Below are positions 23,385 to 30,493 of a stretch of 40,191 nt of DNA, piece after piece. Source of the stretch: a virus; IMG/VR virus record IMGVR_UViG_3300044627_002832, positions 1 through 40,191 of that record. One strand, given 5' to 3'. The notes under the pieces are model-generated. The model was not told the origin of the DNA, did no database searches, and saw only the letters and a list, made by a program, of their open reading frames with translations. Made by a program: the position numbers and the translations under genes. How positions within the stretch are numbered: position 1 is the stretch's first letter; each line of letters starts with the position of its first letter.

Positions 23385-24235
23385 AGTGGCTTAACATCGA
23401 AATCAGCATCCTCCGTTCGCCCGACTACGTCGGTGCGGAGCCGGTGGAACGCGCAACGTGGCTTAACCTCTTGGCCTACTGCGCGGATCAAGAAAACGGA
23501 GGCATTATCCGCAATTGCCGGTCATGGAAATGCCGCCAGTGGCAGCAGACCTGTGGTATCACCTCTGCTGAAGCACAGCTTGAAGCACAGCTTTACCAGT
23601 GGGCTGGCGACGATCTGCTCGTTTGCCATTATCCGGTGAGCAAGGAAGCGGAGTTGCGGGCCAAGCGCGAGGCGGGTGCCAAGGGCGGCAAAGCCAGTGG
23701 CAGAGCGCGTTCCGAAGCACAGCTTGAAGCAGTGCTTGAAGCTGACCTTGAACGGAAAGGGAAAGGGAATGGAAAGGTAAAGGGAATGGAAGGGGAAGAG
23801 TCAGTGCCTGCCGAGGTCGTTGAGACTCCTACTTTGGAGCAATTCAAAGTTGCAGCCAGCATGCTCATGGTCGAGGAGGACATCGCGGAGGAAATCTGGC
23901 ACGACAACGAATCCCGCGCCATCGCCCCTTCCGGCCACTGGACAGGCTGGAACGGCCAGCCAATTCACAACTGGCAGGCGAACATGAAAGCCAGAGCCGC
24001 CGCAATTGCGCGTAAACGCCCCGCCACGGCGTTGACTAAACCAAAAGGAGTCTGGGACGCCAAACAAGGCATTGACGCCTTAAAAGCGAAGCTGGAGCGA
24101 ATGAAGGGTGACCCGCGGAACCGGAGACAAAAAGCCGACTGCCCTTGGGAAACGGAGTGGAAGGAAGAGGCCAAGGCCGAGGTGGCCCGCATCCGCGAGA
24201 AAATCAGAGAACTTGAAGGGGTGGTGGCAGCGTGA
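23381..24235 (+). CDS. Putative replication initiation/loader protein
   Basis: 284 aa. The N-terminal 90 residues (KWLNIEISILRSPDYVGAEP, WLNLLAYCADQENGGII) look like a winged-helix domain of the kind found in phage replication proteins (DnaD- or O-like). A low-complexity basic linker (ERKGKGNGKVKG) follows. The C-terminus (residues about 185-284) has NWQANMKAR and a coiled coil. Position after RusA suits a role in loading the host replication machinery. The function is inferred. Confidence 0.6.
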   Translation: MKWLNIEISILRSPDYVGAEPVERATWLNLLAYCADQENGGIIRNCRSWKCRQWQQTCGITSAEAQLEAQLYQWAGDDLLVCHYPVSKEAELRAKREAGAKGGKASGRARSEAQLEAVLEADLERKGKGNGKVKGMEGEESVPAEVVETPTLEQFKVAASMLMVEEDIAEEIWHDNESRAIAPSGHWTGWNGQPIHNWQANMKARAAAIARKRPATALTKPKGVWDAKQGIDALKAKLERMKGDPRNRRQKADCPWETEWKEEAKAEVARIREKIRELEGVVAA

Positions 24236-24489
24236 AGCTGGACTTTTACGAAGCCGACGTATTGGCGTGGTTTTTGCGCGAGCAAAAGTCGCAGTTTATT
24301 AAATGCGCCGACGAGTTTGGATACGATCCAGACGAAGCCGCCGACATGCACGACACGATTTGTCGCAAGGCATTGGATGAATTGTTTGTGGCCATAAGAC
24401 ACAACCGCAAACGGCGTTTGACCACACCCATAAAATCCACACATGCCCAACACGCTGGAGTCCTACATCCAGAACGTCCTGCACGATGA
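24232..24489 (+). CDS. Small hypothetical protein
   Basis: 85 aa with a GTG start that overlaps the previous stop (GTGA). Helical, with Phe/Asp/Glu-rich sequence (DFYEADVLAWFLREQKSQFI). Its last 47 bases overlap the next gene in another frame, and the tail from residue about 65 looks unlike the rest. Confidence 0.5.
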   Translation: MKLDFYEADVLAWFLREQKSQFIKCADEFGYDPDEAADMHDTICRKALDELFVAIRHNRKRRLTTPIKSTHAQHAGVLHPERPAR

Positions 24490-24649
24490 CGAGATTACGG
24501 TGATGAACATTCTCGCAGAGCATTGCTATCTCGTTTCCGACAACGCCTTTCGCGCCGCGGACGTCGGCAATACCGGCGAAGTCGTCGCGTGGATGGAACG
24601 CAATCCGCAATACTTTCGTAGAGGTTTAGTCAAAACCAAGAGACGATGA
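24443..24649 (+). CDS. Small hypothetical protein ending in the dispersed motif
   Basis: 68 aa, acidic and helical (SYIQNVLHDDEITVMNILAEH). Its C-terminus GLVKTKRR is encoded by the motif copy at 24623-24636. The ATGA overlap with the following frame places it in the operon. Confidence 0.55.
   Translation: MPNTLESYIQNVLHDDEITVMNILAEHCYLVSDNAFRAADVGNTGEVVAWMERNPQYFRRGLVKTKRR
24623..24636 (+). repeat. Boundary motif copy GGTTTAGTCAAAAC
   Basis: Exact 14-base motif at the 3' end of the gene 24443-24649, nine bases before the ATG at 24646. It reads through as Gly-Leu-Val-Lys-Thr with a TTA leucine codon. Confidence 0.7.
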
Positions 24650-24915
24650 AACTTTCCGGCGGAACAGGCTGTGTCAACGTGCATGTGGCAATCGCCCGAT
24701 ATGTGTGTGGGGGCCGCTTCGATATGACGCTAATCGAAGCCCGCCGGAACTCTTTAGGAGGAGCGGGAAGGGACAAGGGTCTTACCGACGCTCATCCGAG
24801 GGGCGCAGCCGTGGCCCAGCGTCTGCGCTCCGCACCCTTTGACGGCGTGCGTATGCGGCACACGACGCAATACGCAAATATGGCGAAGCCCAGCGCCGTC
24901 ACATTTTCCCCATGA
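24646..24915 (+). CDS. Doubtful ORF coupled to both neighbours
   Basis: 89 aa. It starts in an ATGA overlap and ends in another, which favours translation, but the protein looks atypical (no clear fold; RRNSLGGAGRDKG). The DNA may instead be non-coding or regulatory. If it is not a gene, 24650-24911 is a 262-base gap that follows a motif copy. Confidence 0.35.
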   Translation: MKLSGGTGCVNVHVAIARYVCGGRFDMTLIEARRNSLGGAGRDKGLTDAHPRGAAVAQRLRSAPFDGVRMRHTTQYANMAKPSAVTFSP

Positions 24916-25274
24916 TGCTGGAACTGCAACGCCCGTTCCCCGTGGACACACCGCTTGGCTATGGCTGGGCGATCATCGTCAGCCGCGAGAGCAATCTGGC
25001 CAACGACATCTGGACGGTCGTCATGGAACGCGACGGCGCGTTTGTGCATTTCCGATCCGAACAAATCTGGGCGCTCCCCAACGGGACGCTCGACATCAAC
25101 ACAACACCAACACCATGCAATACAACGACGACAACCGAGGAGCCGCCTTTGAGCGGCAATCAGACAACCCCAAAGCGCCCAAGTGGAGCGGCCCTGTCAA
25201 AATTGAAGGCCGCGATTACGAGATTAGTATTTGGGAGCAGACCAGCAAAAGCGGGAAGGACTTCCTCTCGCTGA
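24912..25274 (+). CDS. Small phage protein with an out-of-frame extension into the next gene
   Basis: 120 aa. The first 65 residues are a compact, well-formed sequence (PFPVDTPLGYGWAIIVSRES, DIWTVVMERDGAFVHFRSEQ) typical of small phage proteins. From about residue 68 the frame runs through 160 bases of the gene starting at 25115 and becomes low-complexity Thr/Pro-rich and basic. The ancestral stop has probably been lost, so the tail may have no function. I do not recognise the function. Confidence 0.5.
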   Translation: MMLELQRPFPVDTPLGYGWAIIVSRESNLANDIWTVVMERDGAFVHFRSEQIWALPNGTLDINTTPTPCNTTTTTEEPPLSGNQTTPKRPSGAALSKLKAAITRLVFGSRPAKAGRTSSR

Positions 25275-25381
25275 AGTTTGGCCCGCCGTGGCAACCAAAG
25301 GAAAAGGGCAGCAACTACAACGCACCGAAGGTGGAGACGCCGCGGACAACTGACGCGCCGGACGACGACATTCCATTCTGA
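25115..25381 (+). CDS. Small protein with SSB-type acidic tail
   Basis: 88 aa. The N-terminus (QYNDDNRGAAFE) is followed by a beta-rich core (GPVKIEGRDYEISIWEQTSK, DFLSLKFGP), a linker, and a C-terminus ending DDDIPF. That ending is the hallmark tail by which bacterial single-strand DNA-binding protein recruits partners. The body is too short for a full OB fold. Similar small phage proteins with this tail exist. It may compete for or recruit SSB-binding host enzymes; the ending is seen, the role is inferred. Confidence 0.65.
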   Translation: MQYNDDNRGAAFERQSDNPKAPKWSGPVKIEGRDYEISIWEQTSKSGKDFLSLKFGPPWQPKEKGSNYNAPKVETPRTTDAPDDDIPF

Positions 25382-25383
25382 TC

Positions 25384-25815
25384 ATGGTCAAACACGAACA
25401 AGCCAACGACGTCGAGCGCGAGGCCAATGTCGCCGCTGTCGTCGCCGCCAAGTGGGGCTGGGATCTGCAAAAGACTCCCACGTTCTACAAGGTGGACTTT
25501 TTGGCCTTTCGTAACGGGACGCCAAGGGCGTGGGTGGAAATCAAAGCGAGACACACAATCTCGCTGCGACAATACCCACACCTTTGGCTCTCGTTGGGCC
25601 GAGTGTCCGCGCTGATGCAGTTTGCTACGGACACCAACCTTCCGGCTTATGTGGTCTTTGGGTTGTCGGACGGCATTTACGCGCACCGTCTAAAGACCCC
25701 AATGGCTTACCGCATTGAAATGGGCGGGCGCACCGACCGCAACGACCCCAACGATGTCGAACCATGCTGCTGTTTGCCGCAGGACGACTTCAGCGTCATC
25801 GAACACTCATGGTAA
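25384..25815 (+). CDS. PD-(D/E)XK nuclease-like protein
   Basis: 143 aa. A helix with Glu13 (VEREANVAAVVAAKWGW), Asp38 in KVDFLAF, and Glu52-Ile-Lys54 in WVEIKARH form the standard PD-(D/E)XK core. This small stand-alone type is common in phage replication regions. It probably processes recombination or replication intermediates. A homing or anti-host role cannot be excluded. Confidence 0.75.
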   Translation: MVKHEQANDVEREANVAAVVAAKWGWDLQKTPTFYKVDFLAFRNGTPRAWVEIKARHTISLRQYPHLWLSLGRVSALMQFATDTNLPAYVVFGLSDGIYAHRLKTPMAYRIEMGGRTDRNDPNDVEPCCCLPQDDFSVIEHSW

Positions 25816-25818
25816 GCA

Positions 25819-26223
25819 ATGAAGTCAGAAGCCACATTGCAATTTGACGTTTATCGACGCCTGCAAGACGCCGGAGTGCCGTGCGAGTTGGAATGGACAA
25901 GTCCAGCGGGCCGATTGGACATTGCGATCAAAGATCAGCGCAGGCTTTACGGCGTGATCGAGTGCAAAAAAGGCAAGGCGCGAGAAAACACGTTTCAGCT
26001 TACGCGATACAGATCAATGGGGGTGCCGGTCATTGTCGTAAACTGGGAAACTGATTGCTCGCACATTGCGGACAAGTGCAAGGAATGGATTTGCGGAGGT
26101 GGAGAAAGGTTGGAAGACATCGCAAAGAGTCCGTTTGTTATTCGCAAGTGGCGAAAACCGCGCAGCCGCATGAAGGCTTTACGTCTGTTTGCAGACGAGG
26201 ACTTAAACATAAGAGAGAATTAA
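25819..26223 (+). CDS. VRR-NUC-like PD-(D/E)XK nuclease
   Basis: 134 aa. Glu4 (SEATLQFDVYRRL), Asp34 in GRLDIAI, Glu48-Cys-Lys50 in GVIECKKGK, and the later Gln60/Tyr64 helix TFQLTRYRSMG match the VRR-NUC type of structure-specific nuclease. It directly follows another PD-(D/E)XK gene but the two share little sequence. A role in resolving branched DNA before packaging is plausible. Confidence 0.75.
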   Translation: MKSEATLQFDVYRRLQDAGVPCELEWTSPAGRLDIAIKDQRRLYGVIECKKGKARENTFQLTRYRSMGVPVIVVNWETDCSHIADKCKEWICGGGERLEDIAKSPFVIRKWRKPRSRMKALRLFADEDLNIREN

Positions 26224-26253
26224 TCAAAACGCGGTCAATGTTTTAGTTTGACC
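26218..26253. promoter_or_regulatory. Inverted repeat and degenerate motif before the small terminase gene
   Basis: GGTCAA (26233-26238) and TTGACC (26248-26253) form a perfect 6-bp inverted repeat with a 9-base centre. Just before it, TTAATCAAAACG (26220-26231) differs from the dispersed motif mainly by A for G. The site lies 19 bases before the ATG at 26273 and may control the late operon. Confidence 0.45.
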
Positions 26254-26272
26254 ATCAGAGTAAAAAAGACCC

Positions 26273-26677
26273 ATGCCAATCACTTCCGACAGCGAAATGG
26301 AACACCGCGTGAGCGTGGTGGCCGACTGGGTTTTAGAAGGTCGCCGCTACTCTGAACTTGTGTCGGCTATTGTCGGCAAGTGGAAAGTCTGCAAGCGCAC
26401 CGCGGAAAGGCTGATCGAACGAGCCAATCCCATCGCCCGCGAGACGCGCATGAAGCAGAAGGAAACCATGATTGCCCGCGCCGCGGACAAGCTGGAGAAG
26501 ATCCACGACAAAGCCTACGCCCGCGAGGATTGCAGCGCCGCGACCGGAGCCGTCCGCGAACTGGTCAAACTCCTTGGACTGGCCGAACCCGACAAGACCG
26601 AGGTCAAGCACGACGTCACCGATCCCGTCAAGGCTCTCTTGGGCGAGATCGTCAACGCGCCGGACAGGGCGCAATAA
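26273..26677 (+). CDS. terS: Terminase small subunit
   Basis: 134 aa, a usual size. The N-terminal HTH-like helices (ADWVLEGRRYSELVSAIVGKW, CKRTAERLIERAN) would bind the packaging site. The central helices (QKETMIARAADKLEKIHDKAYA) are the oligomerisation part. The C-terminal segment ending VKALLGEIV would contact the large subunit. The large subunit gene is at 28301, separated by three structural-type genes. The stop overlaps a TTGCGCCA-type element. Confidence 0.75.
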   Translation: MPITSDSEMEHRVSVVADWVLEGRRYSELVSAIVGKWKVCKRTAERLIERANPIARETRMKQKETMIARAADKLEKIHDKAYAREDCSAATGAVRELVKLLGLAEPDKTEVKHDVTDPVKALLGEIVNAPDRAQ

Positions 26678-26710
26678 ACCCTTGCGCCATTGAGCCGGTA
26701 TAGTCAAAAC
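26675..26710 (+). repeat. Composite boundary element: TAAACCCTTGCGCCA plus TATAGTCAAAAC
   Basis: TAAACCCTTGCGCCA begins in the terS stop codon (26675-26689). Nine bases later comes TATAGTCAAAAC (26699-26710), one mismatch from the core motif, six bases before the ATG at 26717. The layout matches 11299-11338. Confidence 0.65.
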
Positions 26711-26716
26711 ACGCCA

Positions 26717-27187
26717 ATGATCAAACCTCGTTACATTTCCAAAGTGTCGGTCACGCGACCGAACAACACCGACGCCTACACGGCCAACGACGTTCTTGGC
26801 ACCGATCCGGCCAGCGTCATCCAGTTCACCAACATCGCGCCCGAAGGCGGCGGGACGATTGTGTTGCTTTACGCTTCAATGCGGATCGATGCCGGATCAA
26901 GCACGCAAGGCCAGACGCGCCTGCACCTTTATTCCAGCGCCCCCGCGGGCATTGCGGACAACGCGGCCTTCAATCTACCCTCCGGCGACCGCGACAAGTA
27001 TCTGGGCTACATCACGCTCTCCGCGCCGGTTGATCTGGGCGACACCATGTTCACCGAGGACGACTTTCTTCGCAAAACGATCACCGCGACGTCATCTTCC
27101 GTGTTTGCCATTGCCGAGACGACCAGCGCGTTCACGCCCGCGGCCAGCACGGTGCGCGTCTTGGAACTTCGCTCCGTCGAGGCGTAA
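26717..27187 (+). CDS. Structural-type protein between the terminase genes
   Basis: 156 aa from the ATG at 26717. Beta-rich and Ser/Thr-rich (IQFTNIAPEGGGTIVLLYAS, GYITLSAPVDLGDTMFTEDD, ending VRVLELRSVEA), like capsid decoration or tail-attached proteins. It precedes a lectin-like protein, so it may be the attachment part of an extra fibre or head appendage. No firm family. Confidence 0.5.
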   Translation: MIKPRYISKVSVTRPNNTDAYTANDVLGTDPASVIQFTNIAPEGGGTIVLLYASMRIDAGSSTQGQTRLHLYSSAPAGIADNAAFNLPSGDRDKYLGYITLSAPVDLGDTMFTEDDFLRKTITATSSSVFAIAETTSAFTPAASTVRVLELRSVEA

Positions 27188-27190
27188 GCC

Positions 27191-27967
27191 ATGTCGGCGC
27201 TCGATCTTATTGTCCGCGAGTCGCTGGACAAAGATGCCGCGGAGTATTGTCGGCGCTCCGGCGCAAGTGACAAGCGGGCCATCAATGCTTTCGTGCGCGG
27301 CGTGAAGGATCTCGGATTGTGGGAAAGCATGGTCTGCTGGCCGTTACGCTCGGAGCAAAACGCAGGCACCGGCACCACGGCGTATTCGCTGGGTGGGCTG
27401 GGGACTTTTAATGGGACGCTGACCAATGGGCCGACTTGGGGGGTGGATGGATTGAATTTTATTAAAGCGTCTGTTCAATATATTGACACGCAGCTAAATC
27501 CAAACGCCAACAATCACGGCGTGTTTGTTTGTTCCGACTGGTCGCAAGTCAACCAAGCAGCGTTAATGCCTATTGGCACTCGCAACGTGTTTAACGATGT
27601 GGGAAGTGCGGTTGGTTTGGCCATCGGAACGGTCGCCACGCCGCCCACTGGCGTAAGGCTTACAAGTGGAACGGGGGTTAGCTCAATTCATCTGTCAACT
27701 GGAATGCCCGCAGCCTTTGCGTGCTTTTCTATGGTTTCCAACGGCTCCGTATTGACCGTGAACAGGAACGCAACGCAGGAAGCTACACATTCTATTGTCA
27801 ATGGAACCGCTTTGAGCCCTCTGAATATAGGGGCAAGTGGATATGACGCTCAAGGAACATATAACGGCTTGGTGTCATTTGCGATGGCGCTTTATGCACC
27901 CGCTGACAATGCTGCTCTTTACAACCTCTACCGCCAAACCCTCGGCACCGGCCTCGGACTCCCATGA
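27191..27967 (+). CDS. LamG/concanavalin-like lectin domain protein (appendage)
   Basis: 258 aa. A short helical N-terminus (residues 1-50, FVRGVKDLGLWESMVCWPLR) precedes a beta-sandwich pattern typical of phage LamG-like proteins: GGLGTFNGTLTNGPTW, GVFVCSDWSQ, VNRNATQEATHSIVNG, and YNGLVSFAMALYAPADNAAL near the end. Such domains bind carbohydrates. The central part (27420-27900) is more AT-rich than flanking genes, a sign of module exchange. It overlaps the next gene by four bases. Confidence 0.6.
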   Translation: MSALDLIVRESLDKDAAEYCRRSGASDKRAINAFVRGVKDLGLWESMVCWPLRSEQNAGTGTTAYSLGGLGTFNGTLTNGPTWGVDGLNFIKASVQYIDTQLNPNANNHGVFVCSDWSQVNQAALMPIGTRNVFNDVGSAVGLAIGTVATPPTGVRLTSGTGVSSIHLSTGMPAAFACFSMVSNGSVLTVNRNATQEATHSIVNGTALSPLNIGASGYDAQGTYNGLVSFAMALYAPADNAALYNLYRQTLGTGLGLP

Positions 27968-28314
27968 GCAACTTCGAGACCACCGAACGCATCATCGCCG
28001 TGCCCGCCGAAGCGGTAGGCACGATGTTCCCTGACCTCCTCGCGCAGTATGGCCAAGAACTGCCCGACGCCGGACGCAGCATCCTCACCATCGGTGGCCA
28101 CTATGACGACGCCGCCAAGACCCGCATCCGTGCCGCCAGCCTCACAGACGGCACGATCACCGGCCAACCGCTCACAGACGGACGCCTCGCCTTCCGCTGC
28201 CTCTGGCAAGCCGACCTCGCCGCCGCCTTCGACGCAGGCGAGATCGAAGGCGTCGAGGAACTCACTGAAAAAGAATTGGCCAGCTTGATCCCGCCACCGG
28301 ATGTCATCGACTAA
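27964..28314 (+). CDS. Hypothetical protein after the lectin-like gene
   Basis: 116 aa, acidic. The content is an alpha/beta N-terminal half (IIAVPAEAVGTMFPDLLAQYG) and an acidic helical C-terminus. Its position mirrors the small genes behind the tail fibre and the glycine-rich adhesin, so an assembly role is possible. It overlaps the start of the large terminase by 14 bases. Confidence 0.5.
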   Translation: MSNFETTERIIAVPAEAVGTMFPDLLAQYGQELPDAGRSILTIGGHYDDAAKTRIRAASLTDGTITGQPLTDGRLAFRCLWQADLAAAFDAGEIEGVEELTEKELASLIPPPDVID

Positions 28315-29842
28315 CGACCTTGCGAACCCGCTTTGGCGGCTACGCAATCTGTATCACATCAAGCGGGCTGACGACGGGCGGATCATCAAGTTCGCCCCGC
28401 GGGCCGAGCAGCAGCGGGTCTACGACATGCTGTTCAAAGAGGGCGTCAAGCGACTGATCATCTTGAAGGCGCGGCGTCTGGGCATGTCCACCGCGCTCGA
28501 CGTCCTGCTGACCGATCAAATGCTTTGGAACGCTGGCACCCAATGCTCTTTGGTCGATCAGACCGCCGCGGATGCCGAGCGCAAATTGGCCACTATTGCC
28601 AAAGTAGCGGTGGACAATCTCCCCAGCGGCACCTTGCAGCACATTGAGCGGGTGAGGGACAGTGGCAGCATCCTTGAGGTGAGTGTGGCGGGTAACGCGG
28701 CCTCGTCGTTCTTTGCGGGTCTGCGAGCGCGTGGCGGCACGAACAACTGGCTGCACCTCTCCGAGTGGGGCGTGATCCAAGCGGACGACCCGCGGCGCAG
28801 TGAGGAGATTCTGACCGGCGCGATCCCCAGCGCCGAGCATGGCCGGATCATCATTGAAACCACTTGGAAGGGCGGGCGAGGGGGCCACCTATGGGAAATC
28901 GTCAAGGGGGCGCTGGAGACGCCGGAAGCGGCCAAGACGGACAAGGATTGGCGCGTTGTTTTCTTCCCGTGGTGGAAAGACCCGACCTATGTGGTCGAGG
29001 GCGATGTGGCCACGATTAGTCCAGCCATCAGTCAATACCTTGACCAGATGCAGTCACAAACAGGCCACACTTTTAGTGACCAGCAGCGCCTCTGGTATGA
29101 CCGGCAGTCCCGCGACCTTGGCCTCTTTATCTTCCGCGAGTTCCCGACGACACTCGACGAGTGCTTCAAATCGCCGGTCGAGGGCGCGATCTACGCGGGC
29201 GAACTGGACAAGTTGCGAGCCTCCGGTGCGATCAGCGCCTTCAAGACCGACAATTCGACCTTGGTGCATACCGCGTGGGATCTTGGCAGTCCGGTCAATA
29301 CGGTGGTCTGGTATTTTCAGATTATCGGCGGCAACGAGATCCGCGTGATCGATTGCGACATGGACATGGACATGACTCCTGTCCAGCGCGTCGGCCACAT
29401 GTTGGCCAAGGGCTACAGCTACGGGGCGCACTTCCTGCCACACGATGCCGCGGCGACTCGCACCAGCGGCAAGGCTGACGCCCAAGTCTACACCGAGGCC
29501 GGACTGGCCAACGTGCGCGTCCTGCCGCGGACGCATGACATCTGGATCGGGATCAATGCCTGCCTGCAAATGTTCCCGCGCTTCAGCTTCCGCTTGCCTG
29601 CCTGCGAGCGTGGATTGGACGCACTGGCCAACTACGCCTACAAGCGCAGCAGCGCGACGGGCATTGTGGTCAACGAGCCAGTGCATAACTGGGCCAGCCA
29701 CGCCGCGGACGCCTTGCGAATGATAGCCGAGGCCGAGATGTCCGGCATGCTCAAGACCGGCTTTGCCAAGCCGCGTCCGACCGTGGTGACGACCGGCATC
29801 CGCGACTTGGACTTCAACCGCAGGACAATCGTGCGACGATGA
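28301..29842 (+). CDS. terL: Terminase large subunit
   Basis: 513 aa. ATPase: Walker A-like K56-ARRLGMST-64 and Walker B with Glu155 in WLHLSEWG. Nuclease: Asp327 in AWDLGSP, Asp382 in LPHDAAA, and Asp470 in HAADALR form the RNase H-like metal site. The protein powers DNA packaging into the prohead through the portal and cuts the concatemer. Start at 28301 overlaps the preceding gene by 14 bases; the stop overlaps the next start (ATGA). Confidence 0.95.
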   Translation: MSSTNDLANPLWRLRNLYHIKRADDGRIIKFAPRAEQQRVYDMLFKEGVKRLIILKARRLGMSTALDVLLTDQMLWNAGTQCSLVDQTAADAERKLATIAKVAVDNLPSGTLQHIERVRDSGSILEVSVAGNAASSFFAGLRARGGTNNWLHLSEWGVIQADDPRRSEEILTGAIPSAEHGRIIIETTWKGGRGGHLWEIVKGALETPEAAKTDKDWRVVFFPWWKDPTYVVEGDVATISPAISQYLDQMQSQTGHTFSDQQRLWYDRQSRDLGLFIFREFPTTLDECFKSPVEGAIYAGELDKLRASGAISAFKTDNSTLVHTAWDLGSPVNTVVWYFQIIGGNEIRVIDCDMDMDMTPVQRVGHMLAKGYSYGAHFLPHDAAATRTSGKADAQVYTEAGLANVRVLPRTHDIWIGINACLQMFPRFSFRLPACERGLDALANYAYKRSSATGIVVNEPVHNWASHAADALRMIAEAEMSGMLKTGFAKPRPTVVTTGIRDLDFNRRTIVRR

Positions 29843-30228
29843 CGCCTATCGAAAAGTGCAAGATGCTTTACACCGCGGATTCCCCGCGGACGTTTGAGGA
29901 AGACATGCTCGCGCACTTGGCGCACGGCTGTTTTTTTTCGACGCCGGAGTATGTGATGATGGGGCGTCCGGTGTGCAGTGCCGCACCGCAAGAGATGATC
30001 AACGACGTCTGGTGTGGCTTCCAGCGCAAGGACTGGGACGCATGGTATGTCTACGCTTTCGCCTTGGCCGACGATCAAGGTCTTGCGGGTTTAGTCAAAA
30101 AACTATTGCGCCACATACCGTTTTATCTTCCGCTCATCGCATGGGAGAGGAGTGGCCATCCGCTGACTTTCTTTTCGACCGACAAACTCATCCAAAAATA
30201 TGCGCTTCTACAACTCGTCCAAGATTGA
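29839..30228 (+). CDS. Conserved-type late protein of unknown function
   Basis: 129 aa. A Cys- and Trp-containing alpha/beta protein (EDMLAHLAHGCFFSTPEYVM, then WCGFQRKDWDAWYVYAFALA). Comparable small genes occur next to terminase in other podoviruses, but I cannot name a function. The dispersed motif and the TTGCGCCA element (30087-30113) lie within its codons for GLVKKLLRH. It overlaps the next gene by 29 bases. Confidence 0.55.
   Translation: MTPIEKCKMLYTADSPRTFEEDMLAHLAHGCFFSTPEYVMMGRPVCSAAPQEMINDVWCGFQRKDWDAWYVYAFALADDQGLAGLVKKLLRHIPFYLPLIAWERSGHPLTFFSTDKLIQKYALLQLVQD
30087..30113 (+). repeat. Composite motif inside a coding region
   Basis: GGGTTTAGTCAAAA (30087-30100) is followed at once by AACTATTGCGCCA (30101-30113). 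The same two elements sit together at 11299-11338, 26675-26710 and 35351-35373, but here the order is reversed and the site is coding. Confidence 0.6.
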
Positions 30229-30493
30229 CCTCATCTGCCGCTGCCACTTCGGCGGTGGAGGAGGTGGCACACCGCCGCCCATGCCCAAGTTTGAAATGCC
30301 TCCCATGCCCAAGATGCCGGAGCCGCCGCCCGCACCGGCCCCCATGCCGGAGCGCGTCGATCAAAGCGTGAGCGATGCCCAGCAGCAGGCCCGCCAAGCC
30401 GCGGCGCGGCGCGACGGCGTCCGCAAGTCCATGCTGGCCGGTGAGACGGGCGGCTACAGCAACCCCGTGACGGGCAACAGTCTTTTGGGCTAA
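30200..30493 (+). CDS. Proline-rich small virion-type protein with LLG tail
   Basis: 97 aa. A Gly run, then Met/Pro repeats (MPKFEMPPMPKMPEPPPAPA), then a Gln/Ala helix, then LAGETGGY and a final LLG. This layout recalls the small T7-type virion proteins (gp6.7/gp7.3 class) encoded near the portal, which enter the virion and help infectivity. It shares the C-terminal motif with the next gene. Confidence 0.55.
   Translation: MRFYNSSKIDLICRCHFGGGGGGTPPPMPKFEMPPMPKMPEPPPAPAPMPERVDQSVSDAQQQARQAAARRDGVRKSMLAGETGGYSNPVTGNSLLG

Noticed and set aside
24026-24045. Further reverse copy of the dispersed motif (GTTGACTAAACC)
   Set aside because: It matches only the core, lies within the replication-like gene away from any start, and lacks the A-rich end.
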